This document shows positions 22,554 through 34,358 of a stretch of 64,000 nt of DNA, in pieces. The stretch lies in assembly GCA_903632075.3 (NCBI GenBank), contig CAHIKZ030002026.1, positions 248,001 through 312,000 on the forward strand, read 5' to 3'. Source of the DNA: Acanthosepion pharaonis. Taxonomy: Eukaryota; Mollusca; Cephalopoda; Sepiida; Sepiidae. The notes beneath the pieces are model-generated. The model was not told the origin of the DNA. It did not search any database and saw only the letters and a list, made by a program, of their open reading frames with translations. The position numbers and the translations under genes are program-made. Every line of letters begins with the position of its first letter. Within the stretch, counting starts at the first letter, position 1.

Positions 22554-23540
22554 AATTCAAATGCAGATCAGATATGTTAAAAAGAAACGTTAAAAGACGT
22601 ATATTAATCTTCCATGTTTATTTTAAAAATCTTCGCTAGAACTGAGACAATAAGACAAAAAAAACATTATATATTACAATTTGGTTTGGTAATTTCAAAT
22701 TATTTCAACGGACACGTTCACGTCCATTAAAATAAATAACTTTATATATTCAAAACTAGGTATTCTTGTAGGTATCAGGGGGCATAGATATTAAGGAGGA
22801 TGCATTCATGATTTTGTATGTCTAATGGGAGTTTTGTTTATCTTTTGAATAAAAACAAACCACTTTAAGGTTCGGTGTAATAAATAATTGAAATTTTGAT
22901 CTTTTTTTAAATGATTCTTGGATATTAGATAAAGGTTTGATTCCAAAGGTTGAAATCAAAAAATGGTGATGTAAGTAATGTTTTAGTCGTCTGTTTTTGT
23001 TGAGAATAATGTTATTAAAATAAATACAATTAAGAATATATCTCAAAATAATAAATAATTTGTAAATGAACAAAAACATAAGGAAAAAACATCAAACAAT
23101 CAATTTTTAAATTTATTGATCAATCTGATTCAAATTCTTTACCTTTTACCTTTTAGTTTCATTTTTGTACATTTTGGGCCAGACATTTGTCTGTTGCTGT
23201 CACTTTTAACTGTAGGTTTTTATTTAGCTATTATACGATGGTTTCTGGAGATTGAAAACTTTTTTTTAATTTCTGTGAAACGAACGAAAATGAAAAAGAA
23301 GAAATAAAATAAATCAAAGGTTTCAGTCTCAATTTCTTTGATTAATATTTCCCATACACCGCACAAACGCCTACATGTTTACGCCTCTTTACAATTTAAA
23401 GTTTGATATAAATGACAAAAATTTAAAAAATTTAAACAATCTACGAAAATTTTATTTGATTTTGTTACCAAATAAAAATGGCTTTTTGATTCGGTAGCTT
23501 AAGCCTAAAACGCTCGCTTCCTCGATAAAATTTCGTTCGA
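22291..23540. other. AT-rich DNA with a TA microsatellite, no gene seen
   Basis: A (TA)n run of about 40 bp lies at 22,512-22,551. The remainder holds only short, low-complexity frames of 60-85 residues with no motif. Nothing else is supported. Confidence 0.5.
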
Positions 23541-23554
23541 GGAAGTCTTAGCAT

Positions 23555-24945
23555 CCAATATTTTTCGGACTATTTGTTCATCTTTCAGTTTTCGTGTTTT
23601 GTCCCGTCCTGTTGATTCGATAAACCAAATTTAAACTAATCTAAATTTATTTGCGTTATAAAAAATTTGGACTATTTGCTTCGTCTTTGTTATTTTAACG
23701 TTTCGGCTGTTTTACCTGGAAAAATTTGGTTAGATTCGATATGATTTGCCTCGTCGTTTTATACTCGCTTCCAAGTTTTTTGCGTTATTTACTCCGGATT
23801 ATTTGCCTCGTCACTTGTGAATTGATCTTATCACAACGTTTCAATCTGTGTTATTGGGGGCCGTAATGCAATCTCTCCGTTGGGTTCAACACGGGGGTAG
23901 GATCGCAAAAAATATGTATAAAAAGAAATAAAATGATAACTAAAAGTTCAAGGTATCAAAAAAAAGGATAACAATTCTTTATGTCTAGTTGCTGGATACA
24001 TAGGAATGATGTCAATTGACCCGACCCGTTATATGGATTGTGACATTTTCTTTTTTGTTTCATCAGTTTTAATAGTTTAAGTTGTCTGTTCTTTAAGAAA
24101 TTGCACTTATTTCGATTGTTGTGTCTTTACGGGCGAAAGTCGATTTCCTTATTTTGGTGGTATGGATCTAAAGTAAATCTTCAAAATAAATTGTTCTTGG
24201 ATTGAAGATGATTTCATCAGTCCGCAAATCTTGGTCAGCTGACGAGGCCTGCTTCAACTGACATGCACTTGAACTCTTATCTTGTCTGAAACCTAGGAAT
24301 TCCACTCCGGTTCTCCGAGAAACTCATCAAATTTTCGCTCGCTGCGACCTTGGTTATATGGATGCCGAAAAAACGGGGTGGGTTTGAAGTCCTCGGAGGT
24401 TCCTCGATAATTCTAAATACATATCCACTTCTTTTTATTTTTGGTTAAAAAATTTTCCACTTTCGTTTCCATTTTTGGAAGAAACTTCTCTAAAACTCCC
24501 ACCTTCTCACCATACTTCAGAGGGCGTCAACGGTTCTGGAAAAACTTCTTTTAAGTTGGAACAATTCAAAATACCTATCCTCTAAATGGGCAGGCGATTT
24601 CAGTTCTTCCTCCTTGCGTCACGTGATTACCTATTCTGGCCCTCGCCAATGCTTTGCATCAATGGTGTCCAGCCGGACGCGTGCGATCCAGCTGGCTTTG
24701 TTTCAGGGAAAAAAAAAAATATCTTGCTCAAAAAAAAAATATCTTTTTTTTTCCAATTTTCTTTTGATTTTAATCGAAGCTCTCATCCCCCAATGTCACC
24801 TGGGATCCATTGAATGCCAATTATCAATTAAACCACTTGTTCGTCCAGCGAAAACACAGGTTCGTTCCGTATTCTTACTAAAAAAACAGTTCCATTGTTC
24901 TAGTCAAATCCATTTGGTACCCCAATTTCTGATAAATATTAGTTT
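23555..24945 (-). repeat. Diverged solo LTR related to Gypsy-A, plus leader remnant
   Basis: Between about 23,880 and 24,930 the order of landmarks matches the Gypsy-A right LTR (8.56-9.8 kb). These include CGGGGGT(A/G)G.., GATAACAA..CTTTAT, GACCCG(A)CCCG/CCCGACCCG, GGGGTGGGT...CTCGATAATTC and TCACGTGA. Divergence is high. Upstream, 23,560-23,830 holds four degenerate copies of a (G)GA(C/T)TATTTG(C/T)CTCGTC segment that resemble leader sequence of such elements. No internal coding region follows, so this is a solo LTR or a fragment. Orientation is as in Gypsy-A. Confidence 0.6.
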
Positions 24946-26232
24946 TTGTTATTTCAGAATCAACTTTTATGCCTGAAATAACCTTTAGATGTCTTGTAAA
25001 AATTGTAAAATAGGAACATCGTTACTCAGGGTTATAAGCTATATCTTCGTGATAAAAAAGCAGACGACCCATTAAATCCTTTGCCCGTAACAATATTGTT
25101 TGTAGACTGAAAAAAGATGATTGAAATTTTTTATCTATCCAAAGCCCTGTATTTCAAACCTGTTCTTATTTGTCAATTATCAAAATAACATTATCTTCAA
25201 TTGGAGCATTTAAAATTAGCTAGTCGGTCTGATCTGAAATGGTTTAATTGAATTAGATGTTTAGTTGGTTTCATTCTATGGCTGTTATCTATCCTAGAAA
25301 GAACGGATAACACCAAGATTTCACCATTATCCTTTTGGAATAAAATTTTTTGCAATCGTAATGATTATGACATTTTCGCCATTTGCTATTTATCAAAATA
25401 ACATTTCAAAATGCCCCTGGTCGTGGGTATTTTCTTTTATCATCTATCATTTAAGTCTCGCAGATCCTTTCCTTTCTTTTCCTTTCTCTTTTTTTTTCTT
25501 TTCTGATTTTGAATCCATTTAAATCTTCTTCACAGTTTTAAGTTTTGGGTATTTTTTTATTGAAATAGTCAACATATTATTATCTGAAAACATTTCATAG
25601 ACACTTTGCATTTGAAAGAATAAGTTTCCTTTTACATCTAGTAATCCTTTTTTTATTTGATCTTAAATTCTTTTTTCATTTGTTATAAATTAACTCTGTC
25701 ATGTATCCTTTTCCATGTCTTTTTTTGAAGTAAAAATAAAATTGAGAAATATATATATATATATATATAAATATATATATATATTATATAATATATATAT
25801 AATTTTTATATATATAATTCATTAACTATATAAATAAAATTTTATTCTCAATATATAATAATAATATATATAATTCATTTATATTAATATATATATATAT
25901 ATAAAATTTAATAGGAATGTAAAAGGGTTTGTCCTTTATGAAAGCTGGTTGAATCTATCTTCAAAAGCACATATGCATCATGATTGCAGAAAAAAAGTTT
26001 CAATAAACATTAACCCTCAGGAAATTATTTGACTTCTCAAGAAAGTTAAAAACAAAATTATATATCATATCTATATTTCACGATTTTAGAATTTTTTTAT
26101 TTTTTAATCTTTCATTGAAAATATTTTTTTCAAATTTTATGTGTAGTTCCTTTTAACGATTCTACTGACTATATATTTTTTAATAAATTTTATTTATATT
26201 GTCTATATTACATATTCTTGCAAATCAGAGAA
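24946..26232. other. AT-rich DNA with TA arrays, no gene seen
   Basis: No coding motif was found. A dense TA region lies at 25,750-25,912, with imperfect ATATAT runs broken by AATTCATT segments. Confidence 0.5.
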
Positions 26233-26234
26233 TA

Positions 26235-26450
26235 CACTGCGTGCCAAATTATTATCGAGATAAAATTTTTTTTTTAATATTTCAAAAAACCGTCCAATCA
26301 ATTCACACAAAATTTTCACACAACAATGTTTGCAACACTGACCTGCGCAATCACTGAAATTTTCGTACTGATCTGATTTGCAATGTAAACAAACTGGCGC
26401 CATATTTGTTATCAGCACAATGATTTGAGCGTGCCAAATTATTAGAAAGG
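26235..26450. repeat. Left inverted repeat of the DD37E transposon
   Basis: This matches the reverse complement of 27,624-27,832 with a few mismatches and small indels. The outer motif at 26,239-26,256 and the inner motif at 26,429-26,445 share CGTGCCAAATTATTA and are the likely transposase binding sites (inference). Confidence 0.9.
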
Positions 26451-26588
26451 TTTAGTAAAATTCCCAGAATTGAGCAAACAAAACGTTTATTAATGTTTAA
26501 CGTGAATGTTTATGATCAAAAGAAGCTAATAAATAAGATAATCAAACAAATAATAACAGATACAAACAAAGGCACAGTTTTAAACAAA

Positions 26589-27605
26589 TTAATAGGGAAT
26601 GTGCTTTCCCTGTTTTGAAATTACTTGAAGAAGTCGACGATCCATAGAATTTGTTAATTGTAGGATGTCATCTGCTGTAATGCCGCGAGATATGTCAAGA
26701 ATTGCTTCCCACAACTCAGCGTTGCTCCTGAATTGTCGTCCGTTGGCGTACAGTCTTCGCTTCATGATGCTCCAAAGGTTTTCGATTGGGTTCAAATCCG
26801 GAGAATTTGCTGGCCACTTCATTTTTCGAGGTCCATCGAAGCCTAACTGTTTCAAATATTCAGTAGTCTTGTGAGCAGCATGTGAGGGAGCATTATCTTG
26901 CATAAAAACAATGGCCCTTCTGAAGGCAACTTTTTGCCTTTTCATCCACGGTTCAAGATGCTCCTTCATAAACGCTATGTATGCATCAGCAGTCATTTTG
27001 ACGCCATCTGGTACTCTCCATGGGCCCACTAATGTTTTTCCAATAATTCCACCCCAGATCATTATGCCTCCACCGCCTTGTTGGCGTCTCAAACGCTGAT
27101 GGCGATTCTGTCCGTTCATTACCCAGCCTTTGCACCATCTATCTGGCCCATCAAGTGTTGCTCGAGTTTCGTCTGTGAACAAAACTTTAGAGAAGTCAAT
27201 CTTCATATTGTCCTCGGCCCATTTCAATCGATTTTGAATGTGATTTCTCGTCAACGGAGGCTTTGATACAGGTTTGACTGTTGTTGCTATTTCCCTCAGA
27301 TACCAACACCGAGTACTTTTAGACACAGTAGGATCCCCAATTCGACTGAAAAGCTCTTGGCTGGTAAGTCCAAGGTTCTTCATGGCCTCTCGTTTAAGTC
27401 GTGACATGAGACGACGTGAAATAATCCTCGGCTTGCCTTCATCTGCCCTTTTGCTTTTGCGTACTTGTGTAGGGCCGGCGGTGAACTTTTTCACTGTTTG
27501 ATGACACCTCCCTATCATTTTAGAAATTTCTAGGGTAATTTCTTTTGAGAGCTCTGAGATGATAGTTTTCTTTTCAGCATCACTTAAACTGCTTTTACGG
27601 CCCAT
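26589..27605 (-). CDS. Tc1-like DD37E transposase, intact
   Basis: The frame is 338 residues, full length for Tc1-like transposases, with no internal stop. Residues 1-110 form the DNA-binding part, with helix-turn-helix sequence around KEITLEISKMIGRCHQTVKK (21-40) and a basic GKPR segment (57-60). The catalytic residues are Asp145 (LFTDETR), Asp237 (FMQDNAPSH) and Glu275 (LNPIENLW). Thirty-seven residues lie between the second Asp and the Glu, so the signature is DD37E rather than the usual DD34E. A glycine-rich box (QQGGGGIMIWGG) precedes the second Asp. It would cut and paste the element at TA. The start Met is the first in the frame, just inside the right inverted repeat. It is the best candidate for a functional protein in the window. 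Confidence 0.92.
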   Translation of the reverse strand: MGRKSSLSDAEKKTIISELSKEITLEISKMIGRCHQTVKKFTAGPTQVRKSKRADEGKPRIISRRLMSRLKREAMKNLGLTSQELFSRIGDPTVSKSTRCWYLREIATTVKPVSKPPLTRNHIQNRLKWAEDNMKIDFSKVLFTDETRATLDGPDRWCKGWVMNGQNRHQRLRRQQGGGGIMIWGGIIGKTLVGPWRVPDGVKMTADAYIAFMKEHLEPWMKRQKVAFRRAIVFMQDNAPSHAAHKTTEYLKQLGFDGPRKMKWPANSPDLNPIENLWSIMKRRLYANGRQFRSNAELWEAILDISRGITADDILQLTNSMDRRLLQVISKQGKHIPY

Positions 27606-27623
27606 CTTTTCACTAAATTCTTA

Positions 27624-27829
27624 CACTTTTCTAATAATTTGGCACGCTCAAATCACCGTGCTGATAACAAATATGGCGCCAGTTTGTTTACATTGCGCAG
27701 ATCAGTACGAAAATTTCAGTGATTGCGTAGGTCAGTGTTGCCAACATTGTGTGAAAATTTTGTGTGAATTGATTGGACGGTTTTTGAAATATTAGAAAAA
27801 TAGTTATCTCGATAATAATTTGGCACGCA

Positions 27830-27832
<3 letters not shown>
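27624..27832. repeat. Right inverted repeat of the DD37E transposon
   Basis: This is the partner of 26,235-26,450. It contains the inner motif at 27,628-27,649 and the outer motif at about 27,811-27,828. Confidence 0.9.
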
Positions 27833-27834
<2 letters not shown>

Positions 27835-27881
<47 letters not shown>

Positions 27882-28836
27882 AATATATAAACACATGCAT
27901 ATTGGTATTTGTTAAATTAAAAATATATAAAGATAGTGAATTAAATAAATTTTTTTCCATATTTTTAAGAATTAATTATATAAATTTTTAAATTTTTGAT
28001 AATTTCTTATTTGTTTAATAGGAATATATATATTTATAAATTATATATTTCAATTTATCCATGAATATGTTATTTAAAATAGTATATAGGTAGTAAAAAA
28101 AATATTTGCTTATATATTTACTTCATTTATATAATGTTACGAATTTTTAATCAATATAATAATTATATTTAATTTTCAATTTAAATTAAATCCATTTAAA
28201 TTTTATATTTATAATATTTTATAAGGTTAATTTTGTTCGTTTGATAGGTAAAAAAATAACAAACATATGCCTCCATCACATATATTAAACATTATAGAAA
28301 AACAAATACAATATATAAAAAAAAAAAATAATATAATATTTAATATTTATTCATTTGTTTGATTTTATTAAATTATTTCTTTTTAATTTTGCTTATTTTT
28401 ATTTTTGATTTTATTTATTTTTATTTTATATTTAATGAATTTTAATTTTATTTTTTCTTTATTTAATTTATATAATATATATATATATTTTATATATATA
28501 TATTTTTTTTAATAAGTAATTTTAATTAAAAGAAAATAATATTTATTTAAATATAAAAAAAAAAAATTAATATTTTTTCAAATAAATTTTTATGTTCAAT
28601 TTTTTATTTTATTTTATAAATTAGATAAGATCGGATTTATTTTGCAATTATATTTCCAGTGTTATATTATTGGATATTATTGCTATAATTGTTAAAATTA
28701 AATTATTATTGGTAATTATTAAATTTTTTTATTATCAATTATTTAGTTATTATTTTCTCCATGGATAATTAAAAAATTTTACATTAAAATTTTAATAATA
28801 ATTTTTATATGGGATGTGTTTGTCAATTAATAAAAG

Positions 28837-28877
<41 letters not shown>

Positions 28878-29715
28878 TAAAATATATATAAAAAATCAAT
28901 TTTTTTGATTTTATTAATTTCAATATTTCACGCCAAACCTCAGACAATAATTTTTATATCTTATTTTATAAAGATTTAAATTTTAAAAAAAAAAAAATGC
29001 TTAGCATTATACAAAATTGATTAAATTAATTATTTTAATTTTAACAAACCTTTAAAAATTTATTTATTTTTTCAATTGTAAGTGCAAATTCTAAACAAAA
29101 CCATTTCTCGGTCTTCATTTTTCAAAAAATTTGTTATTCATTTTCCGTGAACGTTGCAATTTTAAATCTTTTTTTTGATTTTATGTCTGTATATTTAAAA
29201 AAATTAAGCTTTTAAATATTCAAATTATTTAAAATGAGATTAGTCTAAAAAAGACATAATTACTCCTGAAATATGACTATTTTCATGTTTAATTTTCATT
29301 TAGAGTATTTATTAGTCTGTAGACAATTTATTTTTTAGAATCTTTTATATATGATCGGTAGTAATTGAAACCAATATAATTTTAAGATCCGTTTAATTAG
29401 ATTTTAATTTTTGACATAATTTTGAAATACAATATTTTTAAAAATTGAACGTAATATATTTAAAAATATATTAATTACAATTTAAAGAATATTTAAATAA
29501 GATTTCAGTAGATATAAAAAAAAGGTTTTAAATCAAAATTTAAATTCAAAAACTAGAACGAATGTCCAATAAAATAAAAAGATTATCTTTTGTGAACAAA
29601 AAAATATATGTTAAATAGAAAAACAAATAAGACAACAAACAGGAAAAAAAACATGGAAATTTCAATAGGCTGCCTAAAATCAAATGATTATTATCTCATA
29701 AAAGAAGGAAATTTT
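27835..29715. other. Very AT-rich DNA, no gene seen
   Basis: TA runs lie at 27,835-27,876, 28,480-28,505 and 28,839-28,875. The rest is almost pure A/T with homopolymer tracts and no coding signal. I could not identify any element. Confidence 0.55.
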
Positions 29716-29719
29716 TGAA

Positions 29720-31302
29720 AAAACGCTTGGAGCGAGTATATTGAATTTTTATCTTAAGACAATGACGTAAAGGGAACAACCAGCAATACGTAAAATTAAT
29801 GATAAAAGCTTTTTAGAAAAAAAAAAATTAAAAATCTTTTTTGCAATGGTCAAATTGAACAGAAATAAGGTTGCTGGACAAGAAGGAATTGATAACGGAA
29901 ATTTTTGACAAATTAAGATGACTTTTAATATTACAAGATCACCGAAATTTTAAATAAAATCATATTAGCGGGGATATATTTTAAGATTTCAGCAGATCTA
30001 TCTTCGTAGCTACGCCTAAAAAAACAAAAACAAATGAATGCTAACTCCACCGAACAATAAGCCTAATGAACTTAAATGACAAAACTCATCATTTATATTC
30101 TAATTCATAAGCGCGCAGCAGATTCATCAGCCAGAATATACAAGAAAAGTGCCGGTTCGTTAAAGAGACCGGAACAAGGAACGTGATATTCATGCTCAGA
30201 ATATTATCAGAAAGAACTATACCGATGCAGAGGGACGTGTACTTATATTTCATAGACTACGCAAAGACCTTCGACAAATTACGCCACAAGGATATGATGG
30301 AACTGTTCAGCGATCTCGATATATTCGAGAAAGATATCAGAATAATCAAGAACCTATATTGGCAGCAAACAGCCTGCGTGCGCATAGGGAACGAGTTCAG
30401 CGACTATACAAAATTAGAAAGGCTCGTAAGGTAAGGATGGGTCTTCTCACCTGACCTGTTCAACCTATACAGCGAGGCAATTCTGAGAGAATTGGAAACC
30501 TTACCGAGATTTAGCATTGGCTGGCACAATCTTAACAACATAAGATACGCAGATGACACAGTACTGATAGCAGACACGGAAATGAAATTACAAAATCTCC
30601 TACTAGAAGGTAGCGATGGATTTGAGAAGAAGGACTAAGCATAAACTACAAGAAGACAGAATGCATGGTCATCAGTAAAAGGATGAGTAGAAATGCGATT
30701 TGAAGGTCGGGAACACTAGAATCAAGCAGACGCAGATTAAATATCTGGGAAGCGTCTTGACAGAGGACAGTAAGTGCGACACTAAGATCCGTAAGTGTAT
30801 CGGTATGGCCAAGGACACATTTCAAAAGCTGGGCAGAGTACTGCGAGACAGGAGAATATCTTTTGTAACAAAGAAAAGAATACTGAACTGTTACGTGACA
30901 CCTATCCTTCTTTATTGCAGCGAATGTTGGCCGATTTCCTCAAAGATGAAGAGACTCGAGGCGACAGAAATGTGGTTCTACAGAAGGATGATAAGGATTT
31001 CATGGACTGAGCATGTAAGCGACGATGAGGTCTTAGAGAGGTTACAAACAAGGCTTATATCTAATATCAGAAAGAGGCAGTTGAAGTTCCTGGGGCACAT
31101 AATGAGGAAGGAGGGCCTGAAGAATCTGATATTCACAGGTCGAATAGAGGAAATGAGAGACAAGGGAAAACAACGCGTGACATACCTGGAGGACTTAAGC
31201 AAGTGTATGACAGAACGTGGTCCGGGGGAGGAAACAGAGGGAATAGATAGAGGGAGGTGGAGAACCAAGATCACCTACGTCCTGAAAGGACATGGTACAT
31301 AA
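29720..31302 (+). pseudogene. RTE-type non-LTR reverse transcriptase, decayed
   Basis: RT sequence begins near 29,720 with a degenerate EYIE(E)L segment, then NRNKVAGQEGID near 29,860. The frame at 30,183-30,434 carries FIDYAKTFDKLRHKDMMEL. A TAA at 30,432 replaces the usual Gln of the RQGC box, followed in frame by FSPDLFNLYSEAIL and NIRYADDTVLIA (catalytic YADD, near 30,550). A frameshift near 30,640 leads to the frame at 30,700-31,302 with YLGSVLTEDSKC, SWTEHVSDDEVL and a terminal LKGHGT. These are characteristic of RTE-like endonuclease-reverse transcriptases. No endonuclease is visible upstream, so the copy is 5' truncated. Confidence 0.83.
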
Positions 31303-32156
31303 AAAGAAGAAAGAAAGAATCAGCACTAGAAAGGAAGAAGAAAGATGAACATGAAAAGGATTTCCAGAAAAAGGAAAAGTTAAAAATGTGCTCGTTCCGC
31401 AACAAATTGGTAATGTCACTCCGATACTAAAATCCATTAATAATCTTTATGATAATATGCGTAATATTCTCCATAGAATAATAAAAATAGAAAGATCTCT
31501 TCATTTTCCTACAAGCTAAATTAAGTATATTGTTACAAGATATTTTAATATTAATGCCTCGACAGATGGAAGACTTCATGATGTTAAATAAATAACAAAT
31601 GATAAATATATATAATACTGATAAAAAAACAGACATGGAAAATATTTGAGAACAAAGTTAATATACAATTTAAATATTTTTTATGAAATTATTACGCTTT
31701 AATTTTTTTTTTAAAAAAAAAAATTGCATTCATCTTTAATTTTCTGCAGAATGTTTTTATAAATTTTGTTTCATTCTATTTTCCTTTACAAGACAAAATT
31801 TTTTTAACTAATTTATTTTCCGTATCTTAATGTTATTTATTAAATAGCTAATGCTCTACAAAATTATACAAATACATTAATTTAGTGAAATTAGTTTTTT
31901 GTTTATGAAACACAAAAATTTTCATTATTTGTAATTCTTAAAATAAAAAAAATATTTTTTCATAAAATAGCAAAATTATAAAATTATTAAAGATACATAT
32001 CTTCACATACACACACACACATAGAGGCTAAATCATAATTTTTAGAAGTGGAATAATGTGAGGTTGAGTCGAATTTTGAATTTTATGTACTTTTGTCTTT
32101 TCTGGTTAGATAGACGACACGAGTTTATTTTATGGCTTGTATGCATTTATGCATAT
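31303..32156. other. AT-rich DNA, no gene seen
   Basis: Short frames antisense to the RT end and poly-A/T tracts only. A short CA run is at about 32,008-32,022. Confidence 0.5.
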
Positions 32157-32157
32157 A

Positions 32158-32640
32158 AAGGAGCCTTATCGTTTGGTTAGAATGTTCACTTTTTGGTCAC
32201 GAGACCCGTGTTCAAATCTCACCATTGACTATTTAACATAGAGATAAATTATTATTGACCTGAGGAGGCGATCCTTATGTTAGAACGTGCTTGTAAAGCA
32301 TACCACTGGTTGACCCAAGCATTATACTGGAAATTGGCTAAACAAGATTAGTGTTAGGATTGAACTCGCAATTGGCATGTTACCAAATTTACAACCCAAC
32401 GCACCGTGGGACAATTCTGAGTGGAGAAGTTGGATCTTTAAAACTAATCTGCCTGCTGATATGTGCTGCTGCTGGATCCAAGTTCTTCACTCAGAATTGT
32501 CTCACGGACAATAGCCTAGTTGATTAAAGTGTTGATTCTTGAATTTGATAACATAGTTATTACGAATCCAAACCCTGGGTTGAACAGTGTGTACTTGGAT
32601 TCTGTAGAAATGGGACGTGAAGTAAATAAGTAGTAGTAAA
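32158..32640 (+). repeat. tRNA-derived SINE
   Basis: The head (32,160-32,232) is tRNA-like. It has an A-box-like CGTTTGGTTAG near 32,170, the anticodon-arm-like TCACTTTTTGGTCACGAGAC, and a B box GTTCAAATC at 32,210-32,218. A non-tRNA body follows to about 32,640 and contains a long inverted repeat. The head closely resembles the SINE head at 43,218, which supports a shared family. The 3' limit is uncertain. Such SINEs are transcribed by RNA polymerase III and mobilised by a partner LINE. Confidence 0.65.
32405..32507. repeat. Inverted repeat of about 31 bp in the SINE body
   Basis: GTGGGACAATTCTGAGTGG at about 32,406 continues through AGAAGTTGGATC. It faces GATCCAAGTTCTTCACTCAG, which continues AATTGTCTCAC and ends near 32,506. 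The arms have three mismatches and are separated by about 40 bp. The transcript would fold into a stem-loop. Confidence 0.8.
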
Positions 32641-33205
32641 TAAGAACTAGATATGGTATCTATGGGCATGGAGAGCGGAACGAGAACAATCCAGACTTGA
32701 AGATTAAATAAAAAGTTTCACTTCGAAATTCCATGATGGTTATCAGGATTTACAACCACACAATGAAGGCCTGACAGCACAATGGCAGAAACTTTATCAT
32801 AGCAACATAAAGATATGGACAATAGTCCGCTTGCAAACAATGATAATTATTATATTATGGGTAAATGTGTTCAACATCAGATATAGAGCGTATGTAAATA
32901 TAAATATGAAAGTGGGCATTGAGGTTGAACAAAATAGGCGACAGTATGTTCCATGCTTGAACGTAATTTTCTGGTTATGTGTGTTGGATGTTGGCTTGAC
33001 TAGTTATATAAGCTGGTTAATGATGCATTATGGGTGGCAAGTTCTATTGCATTATCTTAGTGGTAACTGGATCAGTGTAACGTCTATATTGAAAATTATT
33101 CTAACCCTAACCTTCTCGCGGCTATTGAGTAGAAATAATTGTAGACGCGAATGCAGTTATATTTTATAGTGTTGTTTAATAAAACATTTTACTCATTATT
33201 TAATA
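32640..33205. other. Unassigned sequence with a 112-aa frame
   Basis: A plus-strand frame at 32,831-33,169 encodes hydrophobic, Tyr/Trp-rich residues with no motif I recognise. The region ends with GTTTAATAAAACATTTTACT, a polyadenylation-like signal, so an LTR or untranslated transcript end is possible. Function is unknown. Confidence 0.3.
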
Positions 33206-33209
33206 TTGA

Positions 33210-34140
33210 TTACTTCATTATTTGTTGTTGTTGATTATTATTATTCTTTTGATTTCTGGTGTGTACACATTTCTTTCCTGGTCCCTCCCAGAGACCTAAG
33301 GTTAAAAATGGCATCATGACATTTTCCACGGACCATTTAAAACACACACAAACACATAGATAAAGCCCTTCGTAAGGTGTGGGCTGTATTCGTGAGAACA
33401 ATTTTTTGTATTTCTTTTCCAAACAAATCGCACTATTACTAATGGGAACATAAATGAATCCATCATCTCTATATAGACCTACTAGTTTAGGTTCAACAAT
33501 CCTTCTATCTTCAGAATATAAATACAAACAAGATCATTGAGTCGAATCATACGCTCCGATCGGAACGTCAAAGTCGTTACTCTCACACTTAATCCAGGTG
33601 GAGCCATTAAGTGATGAGATCTACTTCCTGGCAGCAAATACGATATTTATTTCCTCATCAGATATCACCATATGGTTTTTAGCAAAATTTATGCAATCAA
33701 TCAAGAGGTCTCTAGAAATAGAGGAATAAAAGCCAATGATATCGAATTTAATAAACGTTTCTCTCTTTTTATCCTTCATATTATTAAACAATTTTATGGT
33801 ATCTGATGAATCTTTTCAAAGATTGGCACCAGTTGAAATTAGTAGTCTGTCAGTAATTCTTTTAATTATATTTCTTGAAATTGTACCTAGCTCAGATATA
33901 GTAGAATTAATCAATCTAGATTAAAAGTTAAAGTTTACAGGATGGTTGACATTTTTTAGTTTTTAAGTTGTCAGATTCAGGTCTATTCTTTCGATTTTCA
34001 GAAGGATTAAGATAGAAGTGAGCTTTCCATCTTAACCTTTTCACAATGTTAACAATTTTCTCGGTTAGAGATAAACTGAAGGAGTGGAGAGAAGGATATG
34101 GAATATTCTCTAAGGAGTAAACCGGATTAAATTTATCCAT
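33210..34140 (-). pseudogene. Penelope-like element RT fragment (minus)
   Basis: Read downward from 34,140, the sequence begins with a basic N-terminal PLE block (LTEKIVNIVKRLRWKAHF). A segment matching the plus PLE follows (ISRNIIKRITDRLLISTGAN against ISKKILENINTSLREKLGLN). Then come FIKFDIIGFYSSISRDLL near 33,750 and GLYRDDGFIYVPIS near 33,460. In PLE the FD.(V/I)(D/G)FYPSI and GLYRDDGL blocks are RT signatures. Stops and frame changes interrupt it, and no GIY-YIG domain follows. Confidence 0.75.
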
Positions 34141-34358
34141 AATGGTAAGTGAAGGAGGTAGATGAAAAGGTATAGATAAATGAGAATAAGAGAGGTAGTT
34201 TGAATTTCAAAAGGGATTACTATCCTAGAGAGCTCAACCATTCAAATATAGGAGCAATAATAATGTCGCCATAAAAGTAAATTCCAACTGATATAATTAT
34301 TTTGCAATCTCGCACTTTCCAACTTCACTTATCTTCTATACGTGTAATTCTAACCCAT

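Larger units (their letters stand above)
26235..27832 (-). mobile_element. Tc1-like DNA transposon, DD37E, apparently complete
   Basis: The element starts CACTGCGTGCCAAATTATTA and ends with the reverse complement, flanked on both sides by TA (26,233-26,234 and 27,833-27,834), the Tc1/mariner target. Inverted terminal regions of about 216 and 209 bp face each other. The same GCGTGCCAAATTATTA motif occurs twice in each arm, at the outer tip and at the inner end (26,429-26,450 and 27,628-27,649). This is the IR/DR layout known from some Tc1-like elements. The total is about 1.6 kb with one intact transposase gene. The insertion sits beside a TA microsatellite. Confidence 0.93.

Noticed and set aside
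32160..32232. A functional tRNA gene
   Set aside because: The head has A and B boxes but no proper acceptor stem or anticodon loop, and a long SINE-like body follows. It is a SINE head.
33100..33116. Telomere-like CTAACCCTAACC
   Set aside because: Only two repeat units, in interior DNA, with no array; chance is sufficient.
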